Positions 1 through 7,395 of a stretch of DNA of 64,000 nucleotides are shown piece by piece (the stretch's first letter is position 1; the number at the start of each line of letters is the position of its first letter). The position numbers were made by a program, and so were the translations under genes. Under the pieces are notes generated by a model. It did no database searches. It had not been told where the DNA came from and worked only from the letters and a program-made list of their open reading frames with translations. This stretch comes from Rhizobium sp. BK376. Lineage in GTDB: Bacteria; Pseudomonadota; Alphaproteobacteria; Rhizobiales; Rhizobiaceae. The stretch covers positions 1 through 64,000 of the forward strand of contig NZ_SLZG01000002.1 in assembly GCF_004341625.1 (NCBI RefSeq), read 5' to 3'.

Positions 1-310
1 AGATGGGTCTGCGAGCAGGCCCATCAGCAGATGAAGGAAGAACTCGGCCTCGATCACTTTGAAGGCCGATCATGGCAGGGCCTACACCGACACGCCTTGA
101 TGACGATGATTGCCTATGCCTTTCTTCAGCATCAGCGCCTCAACAAGGCAAAGCGGGAAAAAAAGAAAGAGGCACGGCCCGCCTAAGCCGACACTGCCAG
201 CTGTCCGGCGTGCCGTCATAGCCGCACTCTCAAACCACCATCCACCACAACGATGTCCACACTGCCGTATCAGGTTCCAAATGAACCTAAATTCAATTCT
301 GCCAAAGTAG
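1..310 (+). pseudogene. IS701-like transposase, 3' end only, apparently frameshifted
   Basis: The window opens inside a transposase. Frame 1 reads [20 protein letters not shown] and continues to a stop at 184-186. This is the typical C-terminal part of IS701-type DDE transposases, including the E in the '[13 protein letters not shown]' block. The usual tail (LPAVRR..., then RCPHC, ending in LPK) is present but in frame 2 and stops at 308-310. The switch falls near an A7 run at about 163-169, and removing one base there joins the two parts. This is either a decayed copy or a site of transcriptional slippage. The element's right end probably lies just after 310. The 5' part is outside the window. 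Confidence 0.75.
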
Positions 311-393
311 TGCTCGGCGGCGTAGACAAACTCCACATGTCACGGTTTCCCTTAAAGCGCCCCGTGCAGGCACGCCTTGGCCGACGAGTTGTC

Positions 394-454
394 GAGGAGG
401 GTTTGAGCTTCTTGTTCGTTCCTTCGTCACTATGACGAAACCCGAACCCTCCTC
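394..454. other. Large inverted repeat between the IS remnant and the hydrolase gene
   Basis: GAGGAGGGTT at 394-403 is mirrored by AACCCTCCTC at 445-454, with a small inner palindrome (CGTCA/TGACG) at 425-437. It sits downstream of the minus-strand hydrolase gene, so it could be its terminator, but no T-run follows. It could also belong to the end of the IS element. Confidence 0.35.
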
Positions 455-488
455 AGTTTGCGAATACGATGATGGACAAGAGGTGTCG

Positions 489-1307
489 TCAAGACCTGAT
501 GAACGAGAGCAGGTCGGGGTTGAGGATATCCGCATGTGTGGTTAGCATGCCATGGGGGTAGCCAGGATAAGTCTTCAGCGACCCGTTCTTAAGCAGGTTG
601 ACCGCACGCGGCACGGAACTTGCGAAGGGGACGACTTGATCGGCCTCGCCATGCATCACGAGCACCGGCACGGTGATCTTCTTGAGGTCTTCGGTATAAT
701 CTTCGAGCCAAGAGTCGACAGTCGCGTGGTGAGCGAGGGCACCGCCGGCCATTCCTTGGCGCCACCAGTTCGCAATGATCGCCTCCGAAGGCTTGGCCCC
801 ATCGAGGTTATAGCCATAAAACGGGTTCTCAGGGACGAAGCGGAAGAACTCCGCCCGGTTGCCCAGCACGCCTGCCCGGATCGCTTCGAACCACTCCGGC
901 GGTTGACCGGACGGGTTTTCCTCGCTCCGGTACATGTTCGGCGTCAGGGAAGCGACCAGTACCGCCTTCGCGACGCGCTCCTGGTGGCGAGCGACATAGC
1001 GAGCCACCTCACCGCCACCTGTCGAGTGCCCGATATGGATCGCGTCGCGCAGGTCGAGGTGTTCAGTTAAGGTCGCGAGGTCGGCAACCCAATGGTCCAT
1101 ATCGTTGCCGGTGCTGGGCTGGTCAGACCTGCCGTGTCCGCGCCGATCATGGGCGATCACCCGGTAGCCGTGGCGAAGAAAGAACATCATCTGGGCATCC
1201 CAGTCGTCCGCCGATAGCGGCCAGCCGTGGCTGAAAACGATCGGCTGGCCTGAGCCCCAATCCTTGTAGAAGATATTTACGCCGTCTGTAGTCGTGATCG
1301 TAGGCAT
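489..1307 (-). CDS. Alpha/beta hydrolase, cofactor-free haloperoxidase-like
   Basis: This 272-residue protein belongs to the alpha/beta-hydrolase group often annotated as non-haem chloroperoxidases, arylesterases or perhydrolases. The oxyanion-hole motif HGWP is at residues 28-31 and the nucleophile elbow GHSTGG puts Ser at 95. Asp223 (in HGEADQVVP) and His252 (in YPHGM) complete the triad. The length is normal for the family. The ATG has AGGAG about 7 bases upstream. The gene lies 111 bp downstream of a TetR gene on the same strand. A copy of the putative TetR operator lies in that gap, so the regulator probably controls this gene. The natural substrate cannot be told from sequence. Confidence 0.9.
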   Translation of the reverse strand: MPTITTTDGVNIFYKDWGSGQPIVFSHGWPLSADDWDAQMMFFLRHGYRVIAHDRRGHGRSDQPSTGNDMDHWVADLATLTEHLDLRDAIHIGHSTGGGEVARYVARHQERVAKAVLVASLTPNMYRSEENPSGQPPEWFEAIRAGVLGNRAEFFRFVPENPFYGYNLDGAKPSEAIIANWWRQGMAGGALAHHATVDSWLEDYTEDLKKITVPVLVMHGEADQVVPFASSVPRAVNLLKNGSLKTYPGYPHGMLTTHADILNPDLLSFIRS

Positions 1308-1384
1308 GATTTGCTCCTTTGATAGCCGCGGATAAAAGTCATCACTCGCTGTCGCGGCGTTTTAGCGAGAAACTTATTAAATAC

Positions 1385-1404
1385 ATGACCGGTCGTATAT
1401 TAAT
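1385..1404. promoter_or_regulatory. Putative TetR operator in front of the hydrolase
   Basis: ATGACCGGTCGTATATTAAT contains the palindrome GACCGGTC and matches 17 of 20 bases of the sequence at 2053-2072 upstream of the tetR gene. Repeated sites before both genes suggest autoregulation plus control of the hydrolase. This is inferred from repetition and symmetry only. Confidence 0.6.
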
Positions 1405-1418
1405 CGGCCAAAAATTAT

Positions 1419-2009
1419 TCAGGCCACAAGGGCAGGCAAAACGAAACCTTCAAAGCTGTCGAACGGCGACCGGTTACGTTCGACTTTGGCGCGCGTGACC
1501 GCACCTTCGAACGCGTCGATCAACGCGACGGCGACCTGTCCTGGCTCCTTTCCAGCCGGCAATTCGCCCTGGGCCTGGGCTTCCCCGAGGCATTCAGTGA
1601 GCGAGGCCGTCCATTGGCGGTAGATTGCGGCCAGCTTAATGCGTACTTGCTCGCTCGACGGCGTGACCTCGAGCGCCATATTCCCGATCAGGCAACCAAC
1701 CGCGTAACCGCGGCGCCCGTGAAACTCTGCCAGGCCCGCGAAATAGCATGCGATACGCGCGAGCGGCGTCATGTTGTGATCGGCCAAAATCGGGCTGTAG
1801 GTAGCAATCAATGAATCCCAATACTCGGTCAGCACTTCAACAGCAAAAGCCTCCTTGCTTTCGAAATAATTGTAGAACGACCCTTTGGGTACACCGGCCG
1901 CCGCCGTAATCTCCTGCACGCCGGTGGCATTGAAGCCGAGGGTGCTGACGAGGTCTCCCCCCTTTTCCAGGAGGCGCGATCGGGTTTCTGGATTGGCTGG
2001 TCTCGGCAT
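1419..2009 (-). CDS. TetR/AcrR family transcriptional regulator
   Basis: This 196-residue repressor-type protein has an N-terminal TetR helix-turn-helix at about residues 26-47 (TGVQEITAAAGVPKGSFYNYF) followed by the usual helical ligand-binding half. The C-terminal part resembles the TetR_C group found with oxidoreductases and hydrolases. The start at 2009 gives the canonical 'MPRPANPETR' type N-terminus; no strong ribosome-binding site precedes it. Near-identical 20-bp sites lie upstream of this gene and in the gap before the downstream hydrolase, pointing to a small self-regulated unit. The inducer is unknown. Confidence 0.92.
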   Translation of the reverse strand: MPRPANPETRSRLLEKGGDLVSTLGFNATGVQEITAAAGVPKGSFYNYFESKEAFAVEVLTEYWDSLIATYSPILADHNMTPLARIACYFAGLAEFHGRRGYAVGCLIGNMALEVTPSSEQVRIKLAAIYRQWTASLTECLGEAQAQGELPAGKEPGQVAVALIDAFEGAVTRAKVERNRSPFDSFEGFVLPALVA

Positions 2010-2052
2010 AGCTAAGCTTTAAGGTTGGTGTTTGCGTTTCGATGGTTTATAT

Positions 2053-2072
2053 ATGACCAGTCGTCTTTTAAT
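2053..2072. promoter_or_regulatory. Putative TetR operator in front of tetR
   Basis: ATGACCAGTCGTCTTTTAAT lies 43 bp upstream of the tetR start and is the partner of the site at 1385-1404 (17 of 20 identical). The GACC(A/G)GTC core is shared. Confidence 0.6.
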
Positions 2073-2412
2073 TGTCAAGCAGTTTTTTGCTGGGACAGGG
2101 TAATGCATTCACACCCGCTGCGATCGCTGCGCCAACGCCTTTATGGGCGCATCACCCTCGCCGCCATCCTCCTATTTGGCCACTCCGTTGTGAGTCCTGA
2201 GCCTAGATTATTTGAGCAAAAAAAGGCCGGCATACGGGCTGTAGAGGTCCGCAGGCCGGCCGAGTAGGACTGAAGAAGAAGGGACGATACGCTTCAGTCA
2301 TCGGACGGTTGTCCATCCGATAGAAAGCAGGCTACCGCCCGTCGCCTGAACGGCCGCAGAACCGGGCGTTCATCTGTCGTTCACGCGCAAATTCGCGTCA
2401 AAATCGCAGGCT
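2073..2412. other. Non-coding stretch with two hairpins
   Basis: No convincing gene is seen. GGCCGGC at 2225-2231 pairs with GCCGGCC at 2255-2261, and the A7 run at 2218-2224 becomes a T-run on the minus strand, so it looks like a minus-strand terminator without an obvious client gene. CTGAAG/CTTCAG at 2269-2296 is a second weak hairpin. Confidence 0.4.
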
Positions 2413-2441
2413 CTTGAACTGCGCCGGCCCCATCACCATCT
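2413..2441 (+). promoter_or_regulatory. Candidate heat-shock sigma factor (RpoH) promoter
   Basis: CTTGAA at 2413-2418 and CCATCT at 2436-2441 are separated by 17 bp. This resembles the alphaproteobacterial RpoH pattern (CTTGAC, 17-18 bp, CYTATNT-like). A transcript starting about 7 bp downstream would begin at the base of the ROSE element. Confidence 0.5.
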
Positions 2442-2445
2442 CCTT

Positions 2446-2548
2446 TTTGCGGGCGCCGAAAGGGTCCGCGGAACCGTCTCGGGGCCGCCGCAACAGGGGT
2501 CTCAGGGGCAATATCAGTATCGCAAACAGTCGCTCACAGGAGGACACC
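2446..2548 (+). promoter_or_regulatory. ROSE-type RNA thermometer in the hsp20 leader
   Basis: The roughly 100-nt leader has the hallmarks of ROSE elements of rhizobial small heat-shock genes. A GC-rich upper part contains GGTCCGCGGAACCGTCTCGG. The UYGCU motif (TCGCT at about 2530-2534) sits just before the Shine-Dalgarno AGGAGGA at 2539-2545, so it can pair with and mask it at low temperature. The ATG follows immediately. The assignment rests on motif recognition; folding was not computed. Confidence 0.75.
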
Positions 2549-3019
2549 ATGCGTCACGTAGACTTCTCTCCCCTTTATCGTTCCACCGTCGGTTACGACC
2601 GCCTCTTCACCATGCTCGATAGTCTGGCCCAGCCCGATCAGGCCCAGACCTATCCTCCCTATAATATCGAGCGCACCGGTGAAAACACCTACCGTATCAC
2701 CATGGCGGTTGCCGGTTTCGACGAGAAGGAACTCTCCCTTGAAGCCCATGCCCATGTCCTGACGGTCAAGGGCGAAAAGAGCGACGAGGGCACCCAGAAC
2801 AGCGAATATCTCTATCGCGGCATCGCCAAGCGCGCCTTCGAGCGTCGCTTCCAGCTTGCCGACCATGTCGAAGTCCAGGCTGCTTCCCTGAAGAACGGCC
2901 TGCTGCACATCGACTTGCTTCGCAACATTCCGGAAGCCATGAAGCCGCGCAAGATCACGATTGCCGCTGAGCCGGTCGAGGCTCCCAAGGCTATCGAAGC
3001 CCAGGTGATCAACAGCTAA
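2549..3019 (+). CDS. Hsp20/IbpA-type small heat-shock protein
   Basis: This 156-residue cytoplasmic chaperone holds unfolding proteins in a refoldable state. The alpha-crystallin domain spans about residues 38-140, with the conserved 'AGF(D)EKEL' and 'YRGIAKRAFERRFQLADHV' segments typical of the IbpA class A proteins of rhizobia. Translation starts at the ATG at 2549, preceded by AGGAGGA. A longer in-frame extension to 2414 runs through the thermometer and is not coding. An RpoH-like promoter and a ROSE leader precede it, so control is both transcriptional and by temperature-dependent translation. A strong terminator follows 25 bp after the stop. Confidence 0.95.
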   Translation: MRHVDFSPLYRSTVGYDRLFTMLDSLAQPDQAQTYPPYNIERTGENTYRITMAVAGFDEKELSLEAHAHVLTVKGEKSDEGTQNSEYLYRGIAKRAFERRFQLADHVEVQAASLKNGLLHIDLLRNIPEAMKPRKITIAAEPVEAPKAIEAQVINS

Positions 3020-3043
3020 TTTTCCCGATTTCCGGGTAACGGA

Positions 3044-3077
3044 AAGGCGGCGTTCCGAATGGGACGCCGCCTTTTTT
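3044..3077 (+). terminator. Rho-independent terminator after hsp20
   Basis: A GC-rich stem (AAGGCGGCGTTCC paired with GGGACGCCGCCTT) is followed by a T6 run. Confidence 0.9.
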
Positions 3078-3105
3078 ACGAATGCCTGGCCAGCCCCATA
3101 AGAAG

Positions 3106-3525
3106 CTAGATGGGAAGTGATCGAAGCTTTGTGCCTTTGTTTATGGGCACTTCATGCATCGACGGCGGCTGGAGCAGATTGGTGATCTGCAATATCTCGG
3201 GCCAACGCCATATGAGAACAGATGCCACCTGATGAAGAGGAGCCTTTTGATAGGCGGGCGCTAGGATGAAGCCATGAAGTCCAGCTGATCGCAGTGCGGC
3301 TCTTTCTGCCGCATTTTTCAGTATACGGCCGTCTCCGGATACAAATATCCAACGATCATTGGATTTTCTAAGAAAATCGATCCACTCGACATCTTTCGAA
3401 TTTCTACCGTTTGGCAGACCTGCAATGTCTCGAATATGTGCTGCAGCATGACCTTCGTGTTCAATGAATCCATGCAAGGTGGAGGCAAAAACTGGAGACG
3501 TGCAATTGTCAAAAAAGACCTTCAC
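3106..3525 (-). CDS. PIN-like nuclease toxin, VapC45 type
   Basis: This 139-residue protein begins with the PIN-type first strand and acidic residue (MKVFFDN, Asp6). It also has the 'WIFVSGDGRILKN' segment with another acidic position. It matches the PIN-like VapC45 group (PF18478-like), which are expected metal-dependent RNases. It starts at GTG and overlaps the stop of the upstream gene in GTGA, so the two are translationally coupled. The upstream gene is the matching VapB45-like antitoxin. The DNA looks less GC-rich than its neighbours, consistent with acquisition. RNase activity is inferred from the family only. Confidence 0.75.
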   Translation of the reverse strand: MKVFFDNCTSPVFASTLHGFIEHEGHAAAHIRDIAGLPNGRNSKDVEWIDFLRKSNDRWIFVSGDGRILKNAAERAALRSAGLHGFILAPAYQKAPLHQVASVLIWRWPEILQITNLLQPPSMHEVPINKGTKLRSLPI

Positions 3526-4238
3526 GCAGCGAGCCGTTGTTCCATCATCGTTTCAAATTCGATTGCGTGCTTGATCGCCGCTTCGGATACGTCATATGCG
3601 CGGGCTGCGGCCCGTATACTTCCGTTTTGCTCGACGGCAGCCGCTAAAACCGCAGTCGGCACACTCGATGATGCATCGATTGGCTGACCGAAAGATCGGG
3701 TTGGATCGACAACAATATTGAGCCGTCGTCCGCCTGGCCACCAAATTGCCGGACTACCATCGTCACCGAACTCAACCGTTTTTAAAATTGGATCCAATAT
3801 GCCGTTAAATTCGAACTGGCGGCGGAAGAGATTAAGCAATTGTTCGCGCTGCTCGCCGCCTTCATCTTCTTCCACGATGTGAAGAAAAATCTCGCGACCG
3901 TCAGTTCTGAATTTATTGGTGGATAGTGGGCGCTCCCGTCCGATCACATCTCTGGCAACAAGAATTGCCGAGCGAACTCTAATTGCTGAGACGCCGGCCC
4001 GAATGAAGGCGTCGGCCACCCGCACCTCCATGAGATCATGGAAACCTAGAAAGACGCTGTCATCGTCAAGCGAAATTTGAGGAGTCCAAAGGGGAGGATA
4101 GAATCTGTTTTGGATTCGATGACCTCTGAGCCAACGAGAAATCTTCACGGTGGGAATGCGAAGAAGCCGTCCCGCTTCCGCAGGTGTGTATACCCCCATA
4201 CCGATCAATTCATCGCTGTTCATGTGGCCATAATCCAT
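3522..4238 (-). CDS. VapB45-like antitoxin with two helix-turn-helix regions
   Basis: This 238-residue protein has an N-terminal MerR-like HTH (about residues 15-40, 'YTPAEAGRLLRIPTVKISRWL'). Its middle is DUF433-related ('LGFHDLMEVRVADAFIRAGVS'), and a C-terminal Fis/psq-like HTH lies near 195-225. This architecture is typical of VapB45-type antitoxins. It would bind DNA to repress the operon and neutralise the PIN-like protein encoded by the overlapping downstream gene. A second in-frame ATG five codons in (MNSDELIG) is an alternative start, and neither has a strong ribosome-binding site. The operon-first position of the antitoxin fits type II modules. Confidence 0.75.
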   Translation of the reverse strand: MDYGHMNSDELIGMGVYTPAEAGRLLRIPTVKISRWLRGHRIQNRFYPPLWTPQISLDDDSVFLGFHDLMEVRVADAFIRAGVSAIRVRSAILVARDVIGRERPLSTNKFRTDGREIFLHIVEEDEGGEQREQLLNLFRRQFEFNGILDPILKTVEFGDDGSPAIWWPGGRRLNIVVDPTRSFGQPIDASSSVPTAVLAAAVEQNGSIRAAARAYDVSEAAIKHAIEFETMMEQRLAA

Positions 4239-4313
4239 CGCGTTGATTCGGTGTCAACGGATAAGCTATCAAGGGCTGCCTTTTGCAATAGGATCGAGCC
4301 GATTAGTCCTCAT

Positions 4314-5318
4314 TTAGGCCGTAGTGGGGGTTTGTTCAGCTTGCTCTCTACTTTTCCGGTTCGCCGCGTCAGCATATTTCTGGGCAATGACGGCGCAGGC
4401 CATCAATTGGATCTGGTGGAACAGCATCAGGGGCAGCACGATTGCGCCGATGCTCTGGCCGGCAAAGATGACGCTTGCCATCGGTACGCCGCTTGCGAGA
4501 CTCTTCTTCGATCCGCAGAATGTGATGGTGATCTCGTCAGCGCGCGAGAAGCCGAGGGCGCGGCTGCCGAACATGGTGATGCAGAGAACGAGCGCCAACA
4601 GGACCATGTTGGCGATGATCACGGTTGCAATGTCGCCTATGGAAAAGGTGTGCCACAGGCCTTCGACGACGGCTTCGCTGAATGCGGAATAGACCACCAT
4701 CAGGATCGAGCCGCGGTCGACCGGCATCAGGATCTTCTTCTTGGAGCGTATCCAGTTGCCGATCCAGGGCTGGAGGATCTGGCCGAGGATGAAGGGGGCG
4801 AGCAGCTGTTCCATGATCTGTTCCAGCACGCTCCAGGAGAAGCCGCCACCATGGCCGCCGACGGAGAATAGCAGGCCGACGAGCAGGGGCGTCAGGAACA
4901 TGCCGAAGATATTGGAGGCCGATGCCGCGCAGATCGCAGCCGACACATTGCCGCCGGCGATCGAGGTGAAGGCAATAGAAGACTGCACGGTCGAGGGCAG
5001 AACGCTGAGGAAGAGGATGCCTGTATACAGCGTCTGCGGCAGCACCGTCGGTACCAGCACGCCCATGCCAAGGCCGAGCAGCGGGAACACGCCGAACGTG
5101 GTCAGCAGGATAGCGAGATGCAGCCGCCAGTGCAGGGCGCCGGCTATGACGACGTCGCGAGACAGGCGTGCACCGTGCAGGAAGAAGAGAAGCCCGATGG
5201 CGAAGTTCGTTGCGATGCCGAAGTAGTGCGCGGTTGAACCCTGTACGGGGAAGAAGGATGCTGTCAGCACTGTCAGTACGAGCAGCATGGTGAAGGTGTC
5301 TGGTAGAAAGCGGCGCAT
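4314..5318 (-). CDS. BASS/SBF-like transporter (bile acid:sodium symporter fold, YfeH type)
   Basis: This 334-residue integral membrane protein has about ten hydrophobic segments starting at MRRFLPDTFTMLLVL. The 'FGIATNFAIGLLFFLHG', 'SVLPSTVQSSIAFTSIAGGN' and 'FCGSKKSLASGVPMA' motifs are those of the SBF-like family that includes E. coli YfeH. Substrate is unknown; family members move organic anions. The open frame extends far upstream, but that part overlaps the divergent LysR gene, so the ATG at 5318 is chosen (GGGATAGG lies upstream). The LysR gene starting at 5415 is its likely regulator. Confidence 0.85.
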   Translation of the reverse strand: MRRFLPDTFTMLLVLTVLTASFFPVQGSTAHYFGIATNFAIGLLFFLHGARLSRDVVIAGALHWRLHLAILLTTFGVFPLLGLGMGVLVPTVLPQTLYTGILFLSVLPSTVQSSIAFTSIAGGNVSAAICAASASNIFGMFLTPLLVGLLFSVGGHGGGFSWSVLEQIMEQLLAPFILGQILQPWIGNWIRSKKKILMPVDRGSILMVVYSAFSEAVVEGLWHTFSIGDIATVIIANMVLLALVLCITMFGSRALGFSRADEITITFCGSKKSLASGVPMASVIFAGQSIGAIVLPLMLFHQIQLMACAVIAQKYADAANRKSREQAEQTPTTA

Positions 5319-5343
5319 GATGCCTATCCCGGTCGCATAAAAT

Positions 5344-5387
5344 ATTGCCTTGCTCTTACCGCTATCGCGATCCACGATGCAAGGAAT
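5344..5387. promoter_or_regulatory. Dyad in the divergent transporter/LysR promoter region
   Basis: CCTTGC (5348-5353) and GCAAGG (5379-5384) face each other across about 25 bp, with ATT...AAT extensions. Its place between a LysR gene and its divergent neighbour makes it a candidate binding region. Confidence 0.35.
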
Positions 5388-5414
5388 AACAGTTATCAAG
5401 AAGGTGGATGCCTC

Positions 5415-6272
5415 ATGCTGGATCTCACGCAGTTGCAGAGCTTCGTCGCCGTCGAGCAAATGGGAAGTTTCACTTTGGCCGCCGAGCGGCTCGGCCTCGG
5501 CCAGTCGACGGTCAGCCAGCATATCCAACGGCTCGAGGCCACGCTCGGACGCAAGCTCCTGGCGCGCGACACGCACCGCGTCGTGCTGACCGGCGATGGC
5601 GAGGCGCTGCTCGGTCACGCGCGGGCGATGCTGTCGATCCAGGGGCAGGTGCAGTCGCTGTTTGCCGATAACAGCCTGCGCGGCACGCTGCGGCTCGGGG
5701 TTTCGGAGGATTTCGTCACCAGCCAGCTGCCCGATGTGCTGGAGGAATTCGTGCGCTCGCATCCGTCGGTCGATCTGGAACTGACGGTATCGCTGAGCGG
5801 CATACTTTATGAGATGCAGGATAATGGCGAACTCGACCTTGTCCTTGCCAAGCGCCGGCTCGGGGACACGCGCGGGCGTCTGGTCTATCGCGAGCCACTG
5901 GTCTGGCTTGCCCGCGATCCCGAACTCATCCGTTCCTCCGCCGCGCCGCTGCCGCTGATTGCGTTTCCGGCGCCGAGCGTCACCCGCGCCATTGCGCTCG
6001 AGGCGCTGCGCCGTCAGGGCGTGCCATGGCGGATCGTCTGCACCTGCGGCAGCCTGAGTGGGCTTACGGCCGCCGCTCGCGCGGGGATGGGCGTGCTGGT
6101 GCAGCCGCGCAGCATGGCACCGACGGGGCTGGAGGAGATCGGAACGGAGTGGCTGCCGCCGCTCGAGGATGTCGAATTCGTGCTGGTGCCGCGCAAGGGC
6201 GCCGATCAGCTTCTCGTCAGCGCGCTGTCGGAGGATATTCTCGCGAAGATCAGGGATTTGCGGGCGGGGTAG
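5415..6272 (+). CDS. LysR-family transcriptional regulator
   Basis: This 285-residue LTTR has a winged HTH at about residues 4-62 ('FTLAAERLGLGQSTVSQHIQRLEATLG') and a C-terminal periplasmic-binding-like effector domain from about 90 onward. It is transcribed divergently from the BASS-type transporter with 96 bp between start codons, the usual arrangement for an LTTR and its target. Its last 23 bp overlap the convergent PAP2 gene. The effector is probably related to the transporter's substrate (inference). Confidence 0.92.
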   Translation: MLDLTQLQSFVAVEQMGSFTLAAERLGLGQSTVSQHIQRLEATLGRKLLARDTHRVVLTGDGEALLGHARAMLSIQGQVQSLFADNSLRGTLRLGVSEDFVTSQLPDVLEEFVRSHPSVDLELTVSLSGILYEMQDNGELDLVLAKRRLGDTRGRLVYREPLVWLARDPELIRSSAAPLPLIAFPAPSVTRAIALEALRRQGVPWRIVCTCGSLSGLTAAARAGMGVLVQPRSMAPTGLEEIGTEWLPPLEDVEFVLVPRKGADQLLVSALSEDILAKIRDLRAG

Positions 6273-7218
6273 GGTAGCCGACGCCCTGGACGGTCATGGC
6301 CGCTTCCGCAGGCAAGGATTTCGCCGATCTCGCCTTCGTCAGGAAACAGGCGAGCCCAATGCAAATGGCCGCTACCCCGAAGCCAGCAAAGACATCTATC
6401 ACGTAGTGATTGGCGATAGTGAAAGCGGATACCGCCATGAGTACATTCAGCAGAAGAGCAGGATAGCGAAGAGGTTTCAGGTCCCACATTGCCCAGGCAC
6501 AGATCGCAGCTACTGCCGCATGTCCCGACGGGAAGGTCAGGATGCCTTTTGTTTCTGTCAGCCTGAAGATGAAATTCGGATCTTCTCTGATCGCATGCAA
6601 CTGCGGAACGAAGTCGCTCCAAAAGTAAGGGTTCAGGTTCTGTAGTTTGGACGCATCCAGCGGGTAGGTCGCTACAGTTCCAAATGCCGGAAATGCGCTG
6701 GCGAACACGGCGGATATGAAGATCATCGCGCCATACGCGAAGACCATGCGGTATGCGCGTGTCGTTCGGCCGAAGATCGAAAGCAAGTACGGCACAGTCA
6801 GCAACTGGAAACTGAAGCTCGTGTAGGCCAGCATCAAAATCCGAGCCAGCAGAGCATGCCTATCGACAAAGCCGATCATGGACGGCCAGTCGACGCCAAG
6901 ACCGCGATCGATCGCTGCCAGGAAATGGTCGGCGAGCGGCATGTCCAGGCGCATGGAGAGATAAACAAACATCATGCCGGGCAAGCTCAGAAGAAGGCCT
7001 GCACAAATGGTTTCGACCATTACCCGCAGCCTCAGCATTCGCCGGTATCCGCACCATCCGCCGACGATTGCGAGAAATCCCAGCGTCGCCAACAGCTTGC
7101 CGGTAAAGTCGTCATAGTCGATCCGCATCCCGACCGACCATGCGAGGGGAAATGCGATTGCATAGGCCAGTGCGACAAGGCTCCAAAGCAGATATCTTGA
7201 TCGCTCGAGTTCGGACAT
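6250..7218 (-). CDS. PAP2-family membrane phosphatase
   Basis: This 322-residue protein has several membrane segments. Its C-terminal PAP2 catalytic core has FPSGH at residues 229-233 and NHYVID at 270-275 (His271, Asp275). The order and spacing resemble the inositol-phosphorylceramide-synthase/lipid phosphatase branch, so the substrate is probably a lipid phosphate or polyprenyl phosphate at the inner membrane. The first typical PAP2 motif (K-X6-RP) is not obvious. The 3' end overlaps the LysR gene by 23 bp in convergent orientation. Confidence 0.85.
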   Translation of the reverse strand: MSELERSRYLLWSLVALAYAIAFPLAWSVGMRIDYDDFTGKLLATLGFLAIVGGWCGYRRMLRLRVMVETICAGLLLSLPGMMFVYLSMRLDMPLADHFLAAIDRGLGVDWPSMIGFVDRHALLARILMLAYTSFSFQLLTVPYLLSIFGRTTRAYRMVFAYGAMIFISAVFASAFPAFGTVATYPLDASKLQNLNPYFWSDFVPQLHAIREDPNFIFRLTETKGILTFPSGHAAVAAICAWAMWDLKPLRYPALLLNVLMAVSAFTIANHYVIDVFAGFGVAAICIGLACFLTKARSAKSLPAEAAMTVQGVGYPTPPANP

Positions 7219-7350
7219 GACTTACTCCCAACGCATTCGACTTAGGCGAAAAACGTTAACGGTGCGGTAAAGTCACGTTTAAATTATCGCATAGGTTGCG
7301 CTTGCTGGTGTTATGTTCTCTCTAAGATTGAGCAGCAGCCTCGAACGAAA

Positions 7351-7375
7351 GGGCATGACGTGACCCGACATGCCC
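7351..7375 (-). terminator. Putative terminator after ltaE
   Basis: GGGCATG (7351-7357) pairs with CATGCCC (7369-7375); on the minus strand the stem is followed by TTTCG. It lies 20 bp past the ltaE stop. Confidence 0.55.
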
Positions 7376-7395
7376 GATTTATCCTGAAGATTTCG

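Noticed and set aside
2025..2267. 80-codon plus-strand frame after tetR
   Set aside because: No ribosome-binding site or family likeness, and it overlaps the tetR operator region.
2414..2548. Extended N-terminus of the Hsp20 protein
   Set aside because: The extension reads through the ROSE element; the true start at 2549 has the ribosome-binding site.
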